Below, piece by piece: positions 8,066 through 16,458 of a DNA stretch of 64,000 nt. The notes under the pieces were generated by a model, which was not told the DNA's origin, ran no database searches, and saw only the letters and a program-made list of their open reading frames with translations. Source of the DNA: Amycolatopsis rubida (GTDB lineage Bacteria > Actinomycetota > Actinomycetes > Mycobacteriales > Pseudonocardiaceae); the NCBI RefSeq assembly GCF_900115345.1, contig NZ_FOWC01000012.1, positions 174,050 to 238,049 of the forward strand, given 5' to 3'. Both the position numbers and the translations under genes were made by a program. Every line of letters starts with the position of its first letter. The first letter of the stretch is position 1.

Positions 8066-9711
8066 GCCACCCCTTCCAACGATGTCGCCTCGACCAGCAC
8101 CGGCTGCCCCGACGGGCTCAGCCGGATCAGCTGGCTCCGCCGCAGCCCTTCGACCCGCTCCGGGAAGTCCGTCCGCACGTGGCATCCCCGCGATTCGCTC
8201 CGCCGCTCCGCCGCCGCGAGCAACGCCTGCGCGGCCAAGGTGAGCGCCGCGTCCTCGACCGCGGTGTGCGTCCACAACGGACTGTCCGTTGTCGACAAAT
8301 CGAGCGCCGAACCCGCCGCGGCCAGCCCGTCGGCATCCCGGCCGATCGCCGCGTACCGGCTCATCACCCGTTGCAGCACATCACGTTCCGCCGTCGGCGC
8401 GACTGTCCGTTCCGGAATCCGGCCCCGCGACGGATCCGGCAGCAACCCGGCGGCCAGATCCGCGGCGACCGCCTCCGCGGCCCGCTGCCCGACGACCAAT
8501 CCTTCGAGAAGACTGTTGGACGCCAACCGGTTCGCCCCGTGCAACCCGGTGCGAGCCACCTCGCCAGCCGCGTACAGCCCGCGCACCGTCGAGCGTCCGT
8601 CCACAGTGGCCACCACACCGCCGCACGCGAAGTGCGCCGCGGGCGTCACCGGAATCGCGTCCACTGCCGGGTCGATGCCGAGCACCGCGCACGCCGCGTG
8701 CACCGTCGGGAACCGCTTCGCGAAGCCAGGAATTCCAGTGGCGTCAAGGAAAACGTGATCGTCGATGCCGCCGGGAGCCAACGTCTGCCGCCGAGTGATC
8801 GCCGCCGCCACGACGTCGCGCGGAGCCAGGTCGCCGAGCGGATGCACCCCGGCCATCACCGACGCGCCCGCGCCGTCCACCAGCGTCGCGCCCTCGCCGC
8901 GCACCGCCTCCGTGACGAGCGGACACCGCCCGCGCGCGCCCGGCGTGTACAGCACCGTCGGGTGGAACTGCACGAACTCGATGTCGGCCACCGCCGCACC
9001 AGCGCGCAACGCGAGCGCCAACCCGTCGCCGGTCGCGATCTCCGGATTGGAGGTCGCCTGGTACAGCTGCCCGTATCCGCCGCTGGCCAGCACCACCGCC
9101 GACGCGCGCACAACCCCCGGCACACCGTTGCGGTCGAGCACCGTCACCCCGGCCACCTCGCCCGCGGACGTGCGCAGCGCGTCGACGGCGATGTGGTGCT
9201 CCAGCACCGGGATCCGCCGCTCGCCTGCCTGGGCGACGAGCGCGCGCTCGACCTCCGCACCAGTCGCGTCGCCGCCCGCGTGGATCACCCGGAACGCGCT
9301 GTGCCCGCCCTCGCGAGCCCGCGACAGCCCGCTCGCGCTGTGATCGAACACCGCGCCGTTCTGCCGCAACTCAGTGACTGCCGCCGGACCGCCGCCAACG
9401 ATCGACCGAACGGCGTCCTCGTCGCACAGCCCGGCTCCCGCGGTGAGCGTGTCAGCCGTGTGCTTCTCGACCGTGTCGCCCTCGTCGCGCTCGCCGTCCA
9501 GCACCACGGCCACGCCGCCCTGCGCCCACCGGGTGTTGCCGTCGGCGACCGCAGCCTTCGTCACGACCAGCACGTGCAGCCCGAGTTCGCGGGCCCGCAG
9601 CGCCGCGGACAGCCCCGCCACGCCACTGCCGATCACCACCGCATCGGCCCGGGCTTCCCACCGCGGATCCGGTGGGGTTTTCGCCTCATCGGCGCTAACT
9701 AGGCCGCTCAT
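8062..9711 (-). CDS. nadB: L-aspartate oxidase
   Basis: A 549-residue flavoprotein that oxidises L-aspartate to iminoaspartate for NadA. It has an N-terminal FAD Rossmann motif (VVIGSGVAGLSAALRA, near residue 25), the substrate-pocket segment NTRWAQGGVA, the HAGGDATG and VQFHPT motifs of the succinate dehydrogenase/NadB flavoprotein family, and the FAD-proximal ASNSLLEGLVVG segment. The C-terminal helical domain is complete. Both ends overlap neighbouring nad genes by four bases (ATGA at 9708-9711 and at 8062-8065), so the three enzymes are translationally coupled. Confidence 0.96.
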   Translation of the reverse strand: MSGLVSADEAKTPPDPRWEARADAVVIGSGVAGLSAALRARELGLHVLVVTKAAVADGNTRWAQGGVAVVLDGERDEGDTVEKHTADTLTAGAGLCDEDAVRSIVGGGPAAVTELRQNGAVFDHSASGLSRAREGGHSAFRVIHAGGDATGAEVERALVAQAGERRIPVLEHHIAVDALRTSAGEVAGVTVLDRNGVPGVVRASAVVLASGGYGQLYQATSNPEIATGDGLALALRAGAAVADIEFVQFHPTVLYTPGARGRCPLVTEAVRGEGATLVDGAGASVMAGVHPLGDLAPRDVVAAAITRRQTLAPGGIDDHVFLDATGIPGFAKRFPTVHAACAVLGIDPAVDAIPVTPAAHFACGGVVATVDGRSTVRGLYAAGEVARTGLHGANRLASNSLLEGLVVGQRAAEAVAADLAAGLLPDPSRGRIPERTVAPTAERDVLQRVMSRYAAIGRDADGLAAAGSALDLSTTDSPLWTHTAVEDAALTLAAQALLAAAERRSESRGCHVRTDFPERVEGLRRSQLIRLSPSGQPVLVEATSLEGVA

Positions 9712-10718
9712 TCCCCACCGCCAGGCTGCCCGATTTCGATCATCCGCCGCACCGAGGCACGCGCCCGCGAGGCCGTCTCCGGGTCGACGTGGACCTCGTC
9801 CGCGCCCTCGGTCAGGCTCCGCAGCAGCGCGGCCGGAGTGATCATCTTCATGTACCGGCACGACGCCCGGTCGTTCACCGCGCGGAAGTCGATTTCCGGC
9901 GCCGCCTTGCGCAGCTGGTGGATCATGCCGATCTCGGTGGCCACGAGCACCGAGGTCGCCTTGGTGTCGCGGGCCGCGTGCACCATGTCGCCGGTGGACA
10001 GGATCTTGACCCGCTCCGGAGCCACCGCGCCCTCGCCCGCCAGGTAAAGCGCCGAGGTCGCGCAGCCGCATTCGGGGTGGATGAACAGGTCGGCGTCCGG
10101 GTTCTCCTCGGCGCGCGCGGCCAGCTCGGCCCCGTTGATCCCGGCGTGCACGTGGCACTCCCCGGCCCAGATGTGCATGTTCCCGCGCCCGGTCACGCGC
10201 TTCACGTGCGCACCGAGGAACTGGTCCGGCAGGAAGAGGACTTCCTGGTCAGCCGGGATGGAAGCGACCACGTCGACCGCGTTCGACGACGTGCAGCAGA
10301 TGTCGGTCTCGGCCTTGACCTCGGCCGTCGTGTTCACATACGAGACGACCACCGCGCCCGGGTGCTCGGCCTTCCACTCGCGCAGCTGGGCGCCGGTGAT
10401 GGAGTCGGCGAGCGAGCAGCCGGCCCGCGCGTCCGGGATCAGCACCGTCTTCTCCGGAGCCAGGATCTTCGCCGTCTCGGCCATGAAGTGCACGCCGCAG
10501 AAGACGATCGTCGACGCGTCGCTGCTGGCCGCGATGCGGCTGAGCGCCAGAGAGTCGCCGGTGAAGTCCGCGATGTCCTGGATCTCCGGGACCTGGTAGT
10601 TGTGCGCGAGCAGCACCGCGTCGCGCTTGCGGGCGAGCTCCCGCACGCGGGCGGCCCAGTCGGCGTCCGCCTCGACCCCGCCGTAAGGGGTCAGATCCTG
10701 GTCAAGCGTGGTGGTCAT
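9708..10718 (-). CDS. nadA: quinolinate synthase A
   Basis: A 336-residue enzyme that condenses iminoaspartate with dihydroxyacetone phosphate to quinolinate. The three cysteines of the [4Fe-4S] cluster are visible in VFCGVHFMAET, CTSSNAVD and HPECGCATSA. LLAHNYQVPEIQDIADFTGDS near the N-terminus is the conserved NadA opening. A GAGAGGG ribosome site precedes ATG 10718. It is the first gene of the nad operon, divergent from nrtR across an 89-bp region with a perfect inverted repeat. Confidence 0.96.
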   Translation of the reverse strand: MTTTLDQDLTPYGGVEADADWAARVRELARKRDAVLLAHNYQVPEIQDIADFTGDSLALSRIAASSDASTIVFCGVHFMAETAKILAPEKTVLIPDARAGCSLADSITGAQLREWKAEHPGAVVVSYVNTTAEVKAETDICCTSSNAVDVVASIPADQEVLFLPDQFLGAHVKRVTGRGNMHIWAGECHVHAGINGAELAARAEENPDADLFIHPECGCATSALYLAGEGAVAPERVKILSTGDMVHAARDTKATSVLVATEIGMIHQLRKAAPEIDFRAVNDRASCRYMKMITPAALLRSLTEGADEVHVDPETASRARASVRRMIEIGQPGGGE

Positions 10719-10781
10719 GTGTTCGGCCCTCTCGAGAATCGCCGGCCTCGGAACCGGATCGACCCCGGTTCCTCCCCATCC

Positions 10782-10808
10782 CGGTTTTCGCCTTATAATC
10801 GAAAACCG
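10782..10808. promoter_or_regulatory. probable NrtR operator overlapping a TATAAT promoter
   Basis: CGGTTTTCG (10782-10790) and CGAAAACCG (10800-10808) are perfect 9-nt arms around a 9-nt spacer. The spacer contains TATAAT (10794-10799) for nrtR, and the complementary strand offers TATAAG for nadA. The right arm ends on the first base of the nrtR GTG. A repressor bound here would block both promoters. NrtR repression of nadABC is known in mycobacteria; binding at this site is inferred. Confidence 0.7.
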
Positions 10809-11506
10809 TGCGAAGCCATCTTAACACCCAAGCCCCCCTCGCCCACGAGGTTCTGGCGGCAGTCCTTCAAGTGCGCTCGGACACACTGCGCGTGCTTTTG
10901 TGGCGCCGAGCGCTCGATCCGCACCTCGGCCGCTGGTCGCTTCCCGGCGGCAGGCTGCGCCCCGACGAGGACGTCGAAACCTCCATCCGGCGGCAGCTCG
11001 CGGAGAAGGTGGACGTACGCCAGCTGAAGCACGTAGAGCAGCTCGCCGTGTTCAGCGCACCGGACCGCGTCCCCGGCCCCCGCGTCGTAGCCACCGCGTT
11101 CCTCGGCCTGGTCCCCTCCGGCGTCGACCCAGCAGTCCCCGAAGACACCGAGTGGCACGACGTGAACGCGCTGCCGCGCACCGCGTTCGACCACGAGGCG
11201 ATCGTGCTGCGCGCCCGCGACCGCCTGCGGTCGAAACTGAGCTACACCAACCTGGGTTTCGCGCTGGCCCCAGAGGAATTCACCATCTCCGCGTTAAGGG
11301 GCCTGTACTCCGCCGCACTCGGCTACAAAGTGTCCGCGACGAACCTGCAACGCGTGCTCCAGCGGCGCGGCCTGCTGATCCCCACCGGCCACACCGCGGC
11401 CCCCGGCCGGAGCGGCGGACGACCTGCGGCGCTGTTTTCTTTTGCCGCGAAAGACATGCACATCACCGACCCTTTCGCGGTACTGAAGCCCCCTCCGCGG
11501 CGGTAA
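10808..11506 (+). CDS. nrtR: NrtR-type Nudix-related transcriptional regulator of NAD synthesis
   Basis: A 232-residue protein with an N-terminal Nudix domain and a C-terminal winged helix (residues about 140-205, including LAPEEFTISALRGLY and ATNLQRVLQRRGLL). The Nudix box GGRLRPDEDVETSIRRQL keeps the Gly and first Glu but lacks the REUxEE catalytic pattern, as expected for a sensor rather than a hydrolase. NrtR proteins bind ADP-ribose-type ligands and repress NAD genes. The gene is divergent from nadABC. The TATAAT box lies 8 nt before GTG 10808 with no room for a ribosome site, so the mRNA is probably leaderless and autoregulated. Confidence 0.85.
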   Translation: MRSHLNTQAPLAHEVLAAVLQVRSDTLRVLLWRRALDPHLGRWSLPGGRLRPDEDVETSIRRQLAEKVDVRQLKHVEQLAVFSAPDRVPGPRVVATAFLGLVPSGVDPAVPEDTEWHDVNALPRTAFDHEAIVLRARDRLRSKLSYTNLGFALAPEEFTISALRGLYSAALGYKVSATNLQRVLQRRGLLIPTGHTAAPGRSGGRPAALFSFAAKDMHITDPFAVLKPPPRR

Positions 11507-11549
11507 ACACGAACTGCGGCGGGGCTCCGCAGCCCGTACCGTGGACGCC

Positions 11550-12266
11550 GTGACCGAGCCAGAGCAGTGCCCCAGCGGAACGGCGACCCTGCCGTTGTTC
11601 CCGCTGCAAACCGTGCTGCTCCCCGGAACGCACCTGCCGCTGCACATCTTCGAACCGCGCTACCGGCAGCTCACCGCGGACCTGGTGACCGGCAACGTCC
11701 CCGAGCACGAGTTCGGCGTGGTCGCCCTGCGCGCCCCGCTTGTCCGCGAGGTCAGTGGTTTGGACCATGTGTACAGTGTCGGCTGCAGCACGATCCTGCG
11801 CGAAGCGAAACGCCTCCCCGACGGCCGCTACGACGTAGTCACGCGCGCCGCCCGCCGCTTCCGCCTGCGCGAACTGCACCAAGCGTCCGCGCCGTACCTG
11901 ATGGCCGAGGTCGACTGGCTCCCCGACGACCCAGTCCCCGCCTCAGCGGAGTCCACGGCCCGCCAACTGGCTGAAGTAGCGAGAGGCACCCACCAGCGAT
12001 ACTGCGAAGCCGCCTGGCACGCAGACGACTGGCACCCACCCCACGACGACGCCGATCTGGGCGAACTCGCCTACCAGCTAGCCGCCGACTGCCTGCTCCC
12101 GCTGGAGGACCGGCAGCTGCTGCTGGAGGAAACCCACCCGCTTCGCCGCCTGCGCATCGCCTGCCGCCTGCTCACCCGGGAAGCCGGCTTCCTGGAAACC
12201 CTGGGCGCGGTCCCCCTGCCGCCCACCGAACTGGCGACCTTCACCAAACCCGCAGACCTGAACTAG
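11550..12266 (+). CDS. LON-substrate-binding-domain protein (stand-alone Lon N-domain)
   Basis: About 238 residues. Residues 10-120 match the PUA-like N-terminal domain of Lon protease (LPLFPLQTVLLPGTHLPLHI followed by FEPRY, then GCSTILREAKRLPDGRYDV). The remainder is helical, and no ATPase or protease domain follows. Such proteins are thought to bind unfolded or specific substrates; the partner is unknown. TACCGT (11537-11542) lies 7 nt before GTG 11550, favouring a leaderless start there over the GTG nine bases upstream. It starts 43 nt after nrtR but appears to have its own promoter. Confidence 0.8.
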   Translation: MTEPEQCPSGTATLPLFPLQTVLLPGTHLPLHIFEPRYRQLTADLVTGNVPEHEFGVVALRAPLVREVSGLDHVYSVGCSTILREAKRLPDGRYDVVTRAARRFRLRELHQASAPYLMAEVDWLPDDPVPASAESTARQLAEVARGTHQRYCEAAWHADDWHPPHDDADLGELAYQLAADCLLPLEDRQLLLEETHPLRRLRIACRLLTREAGFLETLGAVPLPPTELATFTKPADLN

Positions 12267-12291
12267 CCCCCTCGCACTCCCGCTCCGCTCG

Positions 12292-12340
12292 CCGTGAGGG
12301 CCACCCTCACATCCCCAGATTCCCGCAGGGTTCCCCTCTC
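12292..12340. repeat. convergent-gap palindromic repeat, copy R1 (left arm altered)
   Basis: It contains the family core GATTCCCGCAGGGTTCCCCT on the right. The left part has become a separate small hairpin, GTGAGGG-CCA-CCCTCAC. It lies between the convergent LON-domain gene and the DUF2567 gene. Confidence 0.65.
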
Positions 12341-12416
12341 TCGCCTCCCGCGGTCCCACCCGCCGCCAAACCGCCGCCCGCGAACCCCCACCCCTCAACA
12401 CAGCCACACCCCCACC

Positions 12417-12505
12417 ACCCCGATACGAAGCCACAAACACGGCACCCTCAAGCTTCGGGGTGGCCCCACACAGAACCGCGGCAACGTCGCCGCCAGGCGA
12501 CGAGC
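12417..12505. repeat. second intergenic composite element, short version
   Basis: CACCCCGATACGAAGCC (from about 12416) and AGCTTCGGGGTG (from 12451) are long-range complementary around CACCCCGA/TCGGGGTG. They are followed by a small hairpin, GTCGCC-GCCA-GGCGAC. The same layout recurs at 41121-41266, where an extra 55-nt hairpin is present between the two halves. Confidence 0.6.
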
Positions 12506-12521
12506 CCCCGGGACGGAGGAC

Positions 12522-13121
12522 TCACCCAAGCCGCCGCCCGAGATCCTCCCGCCCATTCCACGCCGTCATCAACGCATAAACCAGGCAAGTCACCAACGGC
12601 GCGGCCAGCACCACCCACCCGGTCTCGATCCGGGGCGCCTGCTCAATCACCGTCCCCAACGCGGGCGGCGCGTCCACCGAATACTTCGCATTGGCGAACG
12701 CGGGCCCCATCTGCGTCCCCAGCCAGGCCGCGACCAACGCCCCGCCGGCAGCGGCCGCCAGCACGACCGGCCCCCGCCGCTCCCGCAGGAACCACACCAC
12801 CAGCCCGATCAGCAACCCGGCAGCCATCGCCAGAAACCCGAACACGGCCAGATCGTCGAACCGATGCCAGCTCTCCAGTTCCAAGGGCGCCAGCTGACCG
12901 CTGGTCCCGATCACCCGCACCCGCTCCGCCGGAGCCAGCAGGGACCACAACCACCCCAGCGGAATCCCCAGCAACGCAGCAGTCGACAGCACGCTCACCG
13001 CGGGAAGCAGATCAGCCTTCACCACCACCCGCGGCCGCTGCGGCGGAAACAACACCGGCACCGACCACTCCTCGGCCATCGCCGAAGACCGATGCGCCGC
13101 CTTGCCCGCGGAATCGACCAC
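12522..13121 (-). CDS. DUF2567 family membrane protein
   Basis: About 199 residues with four hydrophobic segments (LLPAVSVLSTAALLGIPLGW, LAVFGFLAMAAGLLIGLVVW, VVLAAAAGGALVAAWLG and WVVLAAPLVTCLVYALM). An ERVRVIGTSGQLAPLELES loop lies between the first two. This matches the DUF2567 mycobacterial family, whose M. tuberculosis member sits beside a biotin gene, and here bioD is the next gene upstream. GTG 13121 is chosen because GGAAGGGAG lies 6-7 nt before it; ATG 13079 is the alternative. A possible role in the biotin neighbourhood is association only. The 212-nt gap to bioD has no recognised gene. Confidence 0.75.
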   Translation of the reverse strand: MVDSAGKAAHRSSAMAEEWSVPVLFPPQRPRVVVKADLLPAVSVLSTAALLGIPLGWLWSLLAPAERVRVIGTSGQLAPLELESWHRFDDLAVFGFLAMAAGLLIGLVVWFLRERRGPVVLAAAAGGALVAAWLGTQMGPAFANAKYSVDAPPALGTVIEQAPRIETGWVVLAAPLVTCLVYALMTAWNGREDLGRRLG

Positions 13122-13333
13122 CCGAGGCTCCCTTCCCTGCGCGTGCGTTCCCTGCGAGTGTGCGGGACTGAGAGTAACCGCTCGCGGTGAGTTCGAGTGC
13201 CGCGACTCGTGTCTGATCGCCACGGCTCCGTCGCGGCGGAGGAATCGGCCCGGTTTCTTCCCCTCCCGATCCGCTGAGCCGGGGCCGAGCGGATCGCTCA
13301 GTCCCGGAACCGGGGCGATTCCTCGCGGCGGGG

Positions 13334-14059
13334 CTAGTTCTGGGCGGAGGCGGCCGCGGTGAACGCCTCCGGGTCGAACTCCCCGCCGAACCACGGCGAC
13401 AACCCCCGCCTGGCCTGCTCGGCGAAGGTCTCCCGATCCGCCGCGCCCAGACCCGCGGGAAGGACCCCCAGCAAGGGCGCACCGCCGGCCACCGGCAGAT
13501 CCCGAAGGTTCTCCAAAGCAGCCAGATCCGGATCAGCCGGCCAGGACCCGATGACGACCCCCACGACGTTCAACCCGCGCCGGGTAGCCACCTCAGCGGT
13601 CAGCGCAGTCGTGTTGAGCGTTCCCAGCCCGGCTTGCGCGACGAGAACCACCGGAGCCCCCAGCGACCAGGCAACATCCGCCAGCGTGCTCCCCTGCGAG
13701 TCGAACCGGACCAGCAGCCCGCCCGCGCCTTCGACCAGGGTGAGGTCGTGCGCCGCGTCCAGCTCGCTGGCGGCGGCGGCGATTTCCCCGGGACCCACAG
13801 CCGGGAGCCCGGAGCGACGGGAAGCGGCTTCCGGGGACAGCGGATCCGGATAACGCCGCAGCTCCCGGACCGTCAGGTCCTTGCCCGCCAGCCGCACCAC
13901 CTCGGCGAGGTCTCCTGCCTCGCCGGGGAGCACACCGGTCTGCGCGGGCTTCAGCACCGCGACGCGTTGTCCCTGCGCGAGGGCCAGCGCCGCGATCGCC
14001 GCGGTGGCGACCGTTTTGCCGACGTCGGTCCCGGTTCCGGTCATCACGAGCGTCGTCAC
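13334..14059 (-). CDS. bioD: ATP-dependent dethiobiotin synthetase
   Basis: A 241-residue P-loop enzyme closing the ureido ring of dethiobiotin from 7,8-diaminopelargonate, CO2 and ATP. The Walker A motif GTGTDVGKT is at residues 8-16. LKPAQTGV is the substrate-binding segment and VEGAGGLLV the Mg/ATP loop. Length is typical. It lies 84 nt downstream of the SulP-carbonic anhydrase gene on the same strand, and bioA lies beyond that. Only bioA and bioD are in this window; bioF and bioB must be elsewhere. Confidence 0.95.
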   Translation of the reverse strand: MTTLVMTGTGTDVGKTVATAAIAALALAQGQRVAVLKPAQTGVLPGEAGDLAEVVRLAGKDLTVRELRRYPDPLSPEAASRRSGLPAVGPGEIAAAASELDAAHDLTLVEGAGGLLVRFDSQGSTLADVAWSLGAPVVLVAQAGLGTLNTTALTAEVATRRGLNVVGVVIGSWPADPDLAALENLRDLPVAGGAPLLGVLPAGLGAADRETFAEQARRGLSPWFGGEFDPEAFTAAASAQN

Positions 14060-14143
14060 GAGCCATCAAGATATTGCCGTGTTGCCCGATGTCAACACTC
14101 GGGGTTCCCTCGCGCGCACCGGAGGCACGCGCGAGGGCCCGAG

Positions 14144-16318
14144 TCAGCCCGCCGGGGCCGCCGCGGGCGCTCCCGCGGCCACGAACTCGCCCTTCTCCGG
14201 GTCGGCGAGGTACACCTGCGCCTCGCCCACGTCGAAGTACAGCCCGGTCAGCGCCAGCTCGCCGCGTGCTTCGGCCTCGGCGACCAGCGGATACTGCCGC
14301 AGATGCGTCAGCTGCTGCAGGACGTTGTGCAACGCCAGCCGGTCCGGTTCGCGCTCCGGCCGTTCCCCGTCGAGGGTCACCGCGCCCGCCCGCTTCCGGC
14401 TCGGTTCGGCGTGCACCAGCCAGGTCGCGAGCGCGGTGCCCGCGGGCGGACCGCTGGCCAGCGCGCCCATCGCACCGCACGAGGAGTGCCCGCACACCAC
14501 GATCTCCCGCACTCCCAGCACCCCGACCGCGAATTCGATCGCCGCGTTGGTCGACGGATCAGCCTGCCCCGGCGGCACCAGGTTGCCGATGTTGCGGACG
14601 GTGAACAGGTCGCCCGGACCGGACGTGGTGATCAGGTTCGGCACGATCCGGGAATCACCGCAGGTGATGAACAGCGTGTGCGGCTCCTGCGCGTGCGCGA
14701 GCCCGCTGAGGACGTCCTTGAGCAGCGGCGCGGCCCGGCGCTGGAACTCGGTCGCGCCCCGGTGCGTCCGCTGCCCCGGAACCCGCGCGTCCACCGCCTG
14801 CCAGGCCGACCACGGAGCCAGCCACCTCGGCATCGCACCGGCCGCCGCGGTGCGCCGGAGTGTCGGACGGCCTTCCTTGCCCTTCGCGAACCACGGATGC
14901 CCGATCTCGTCGACCACCACCGTGCCGCCGGTCCGCTCGTGCGCCTGCTGCCAGGAAGAAAGGCTCTCGAACGCCGCGTGGTCGAGGTAGTCGGCGACCA
15001 GCTCCAGTGTCACCTTCGAGCCCGCCGGAATCGTGCCGAGCACCTTCGTCAGCCGCGGCACCGACAGGAACGTCAGCACACCTTCGACAATCACGCGCCA
15101 TTCGCCGCCGTGGTGCTCGGCGTGGACGCCCGACCACACGGTCCGGCGCAGCATCAGCAGCACTGCCAGCACGATCCCGGCGAGCACGCCGGTCAGCAGG
15201 TCGAACACGACCACCCCGGCGACGGTCACCAGGTAGAGCGGCAGATCGCCGTGGCGCAGCACCTGCCGCAGATGACCGGGATTCACCAGCTTCGCGCCGA
15301 CGTGCACGAGCAGCCCGGCCAGCGCGGCCAGCGGAATCGACTTCAGCACCCCGGCGAGCGCGACCACGAACACCAGCACCCACACGCCGTGCAGGATCGC
15401 CGACGCCCGGGTGCGCGCCCCGGCCGCGACGTTGGTGGAACTGCGCACGATCACACCGGTCACCGGCAGTCCGCCGAGCGCGCCGGACACCATGTTCGCC
15501 GCGCCCTGACCGATCAGCTCGCGGTTCAGGTTGGCGCGCGGGCCGTTCTGGAGTTTGTCGACCGCGACCGCCGACAGCAGGCTCTCGACGCTGGCGATCA
15601 GCGCGATCGTGATCACCGCGACCGCGACCTGACCCCATCCGCCGTCCGGCAGTTGCGGGGTGAAACGGATTTGCAGCAGGTCGCCGGAGAGTTCGACGCG
15701 CGGCAGCGTCATTCCGGCGGCCAGGGACACCACCGTCGCGACCGCGATGGCCGCCAGCGGTCCGGGGATTTTCCTTACCGCCGCGGGAAGTTTGGGCCAG
15801 GCCAGCAGGATGGCGAGGGTCAGGACGCCGATCAGCGCGGCGGCGTCGTGGTGCGCGGCGATCTGCGCGGGCAGCTGGGCGATGTTCTCCAGCGCCGAAC
15901 TCCGCGCCTTCCCGCCGAACAGCACGTGCGCTTGGCCGAGCACGATCGTGATGCCGATCCCGGCGAGCATCCCGTGCACGATCGCCGGCGAGATGGCCAG
16001 CGCCGCCCGCGCGACGCGGCTCAGCCCGAACAGGATCTGCAGCGCCCCGGCGAGGACGGTGATCAGGCAGGTGACCGCCCAGCCGAAGGTGGAGATCGTC
16101 TCGGCCATCAGCACGGTCAGCCCGGCGGCGGGCCCGCTGACCTGCAGCGGAGAGCCGCCGAGGGCGCCGGCGACCACACCTCCGACGACAGCGGCGATCA
16201 GCCCGGCGACGATCGGGGCGCCGGACGCGAGGGCGATCCCGAGCGAAAGCGGGACCGCGACGAGGAAAACCACGAGCGAGGCGGGCACGTCGTGGCGAAG
16301 CACGGCAAGTCGTCTCAT
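14144..16318 (-). CDS. SulP-family anion transporter fused to beta-carbonic anhydrase
   Basis: A 724-residue fusion. Residues 1-400 are a SulP transporter with 10 or more membrane segments (PASLVVFLVAVPLSLGIALA..., GLPVTGVIVRSSTNVAAGARTR). Residues 400-510 are a STAS-like region. Residues 530-720 are a beta-carbonic anhydrase with zinc ligands and the Asp-Arg dyad in ITCGDSRI and CGHSSCGA. The fusion would move bicarbonate and interconvert it with CO2 at the membrane, as in the related M. tuberculosis protein Rv3273. It sits between bioA and bioD, and BioD uses CO2, which gives a plausible but unproven link. Confidence 0.93.
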   Translation of the reverse strand: MRRLAVLRHDVPASLVVFLVAVPLSLGIALASGAPIVAGLIAAVVGGVVAGALGGSPLQVSGPAAGLTVLMAETISTFGWAVTCLITVLAGALQILFGLSRVARAALAISPAIVHGMLAGIGITIVLGQAHVLFGGKARSSALENIAQLPAQIAAHHDAAALIGVLTLAILLAWPKLPAAVRKIPGPLAAIAVATVVSLAAGMTLPRVELSGDLLQIRFTPQLPDGGWGQVAVAVITIALIASVESLLSAVAVDKLQNGPRANLNRELIGQGAANMVSGALGGLPVTGVIVRSSTNVAAGARTRASAILHGVWVLVFVVALAGVLKSIPLAALAGLLVHVGAKLVNPGHLRQVLRHGDLPLYLVTVAGVVVFDLLTGVLAGIVLAVLLMLRRTVWSGVHAEHHGGEWRVIVEGVLTFLSVPRLTKVLGTIPAGSKVTLELVADYLDHAAFESLSSWQQAHERTGGTVVVDEIGHPWFAKGKEGRPTLRRTAAAGAMPRWLAPWSAWQAVDARVPGQRTHRGATEFQRRAAPLLKDVLSGLAHAQEPHTLFITCGDSRIVPNLITTSGPGDLFTVRNIGNLVPPGQADPSTNAAIEFAVGVLGVREIVVCGHSSCGAMGALASGPPAGTALATWLVHAEPSRKRAGAVTLDGERPEREPDRLALHNVLQQLTHLRQYPLVAEAEARGELALTGLYFDVGEAQVYLADPEKGEFVAAGAPAAAPAG

Positions 16319-16361
16319 GCTGACCAGGAAACCGATGTTCCTGTGAAATGTCCGCTATGTC

Positions 16362-16377
16362 CCACTCTATGGAGTGG
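16362..16377. promoter_or_regulatory. short palindrome upstream of the SulP-carbonic anhydrase gene
   Basis: CCACTC-TATG-GAGTGG is a perfect 6-nt inverted repeat 44 nt before the start codon, within a relatively AT-rich stretch of the 140-bp gap. It could be an operator; no regulator is assigned. Confidence 0.35.
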
Positions 16378-16458
16378 ATCTTTATCGAATTACCCACGAT
16401 CGGGTTGCGCGACCAGGCAAGATCCACTACCGGCAGCCACGTCAAACCCGAAGTAACC

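Noticed and set aside
13634..16456. A 940-codon open frame antisense to bioD and the SulP fusion
   Set aside because: It is Arg/His/Gln-rich shadow sequence opposite two genes with intact motifs.
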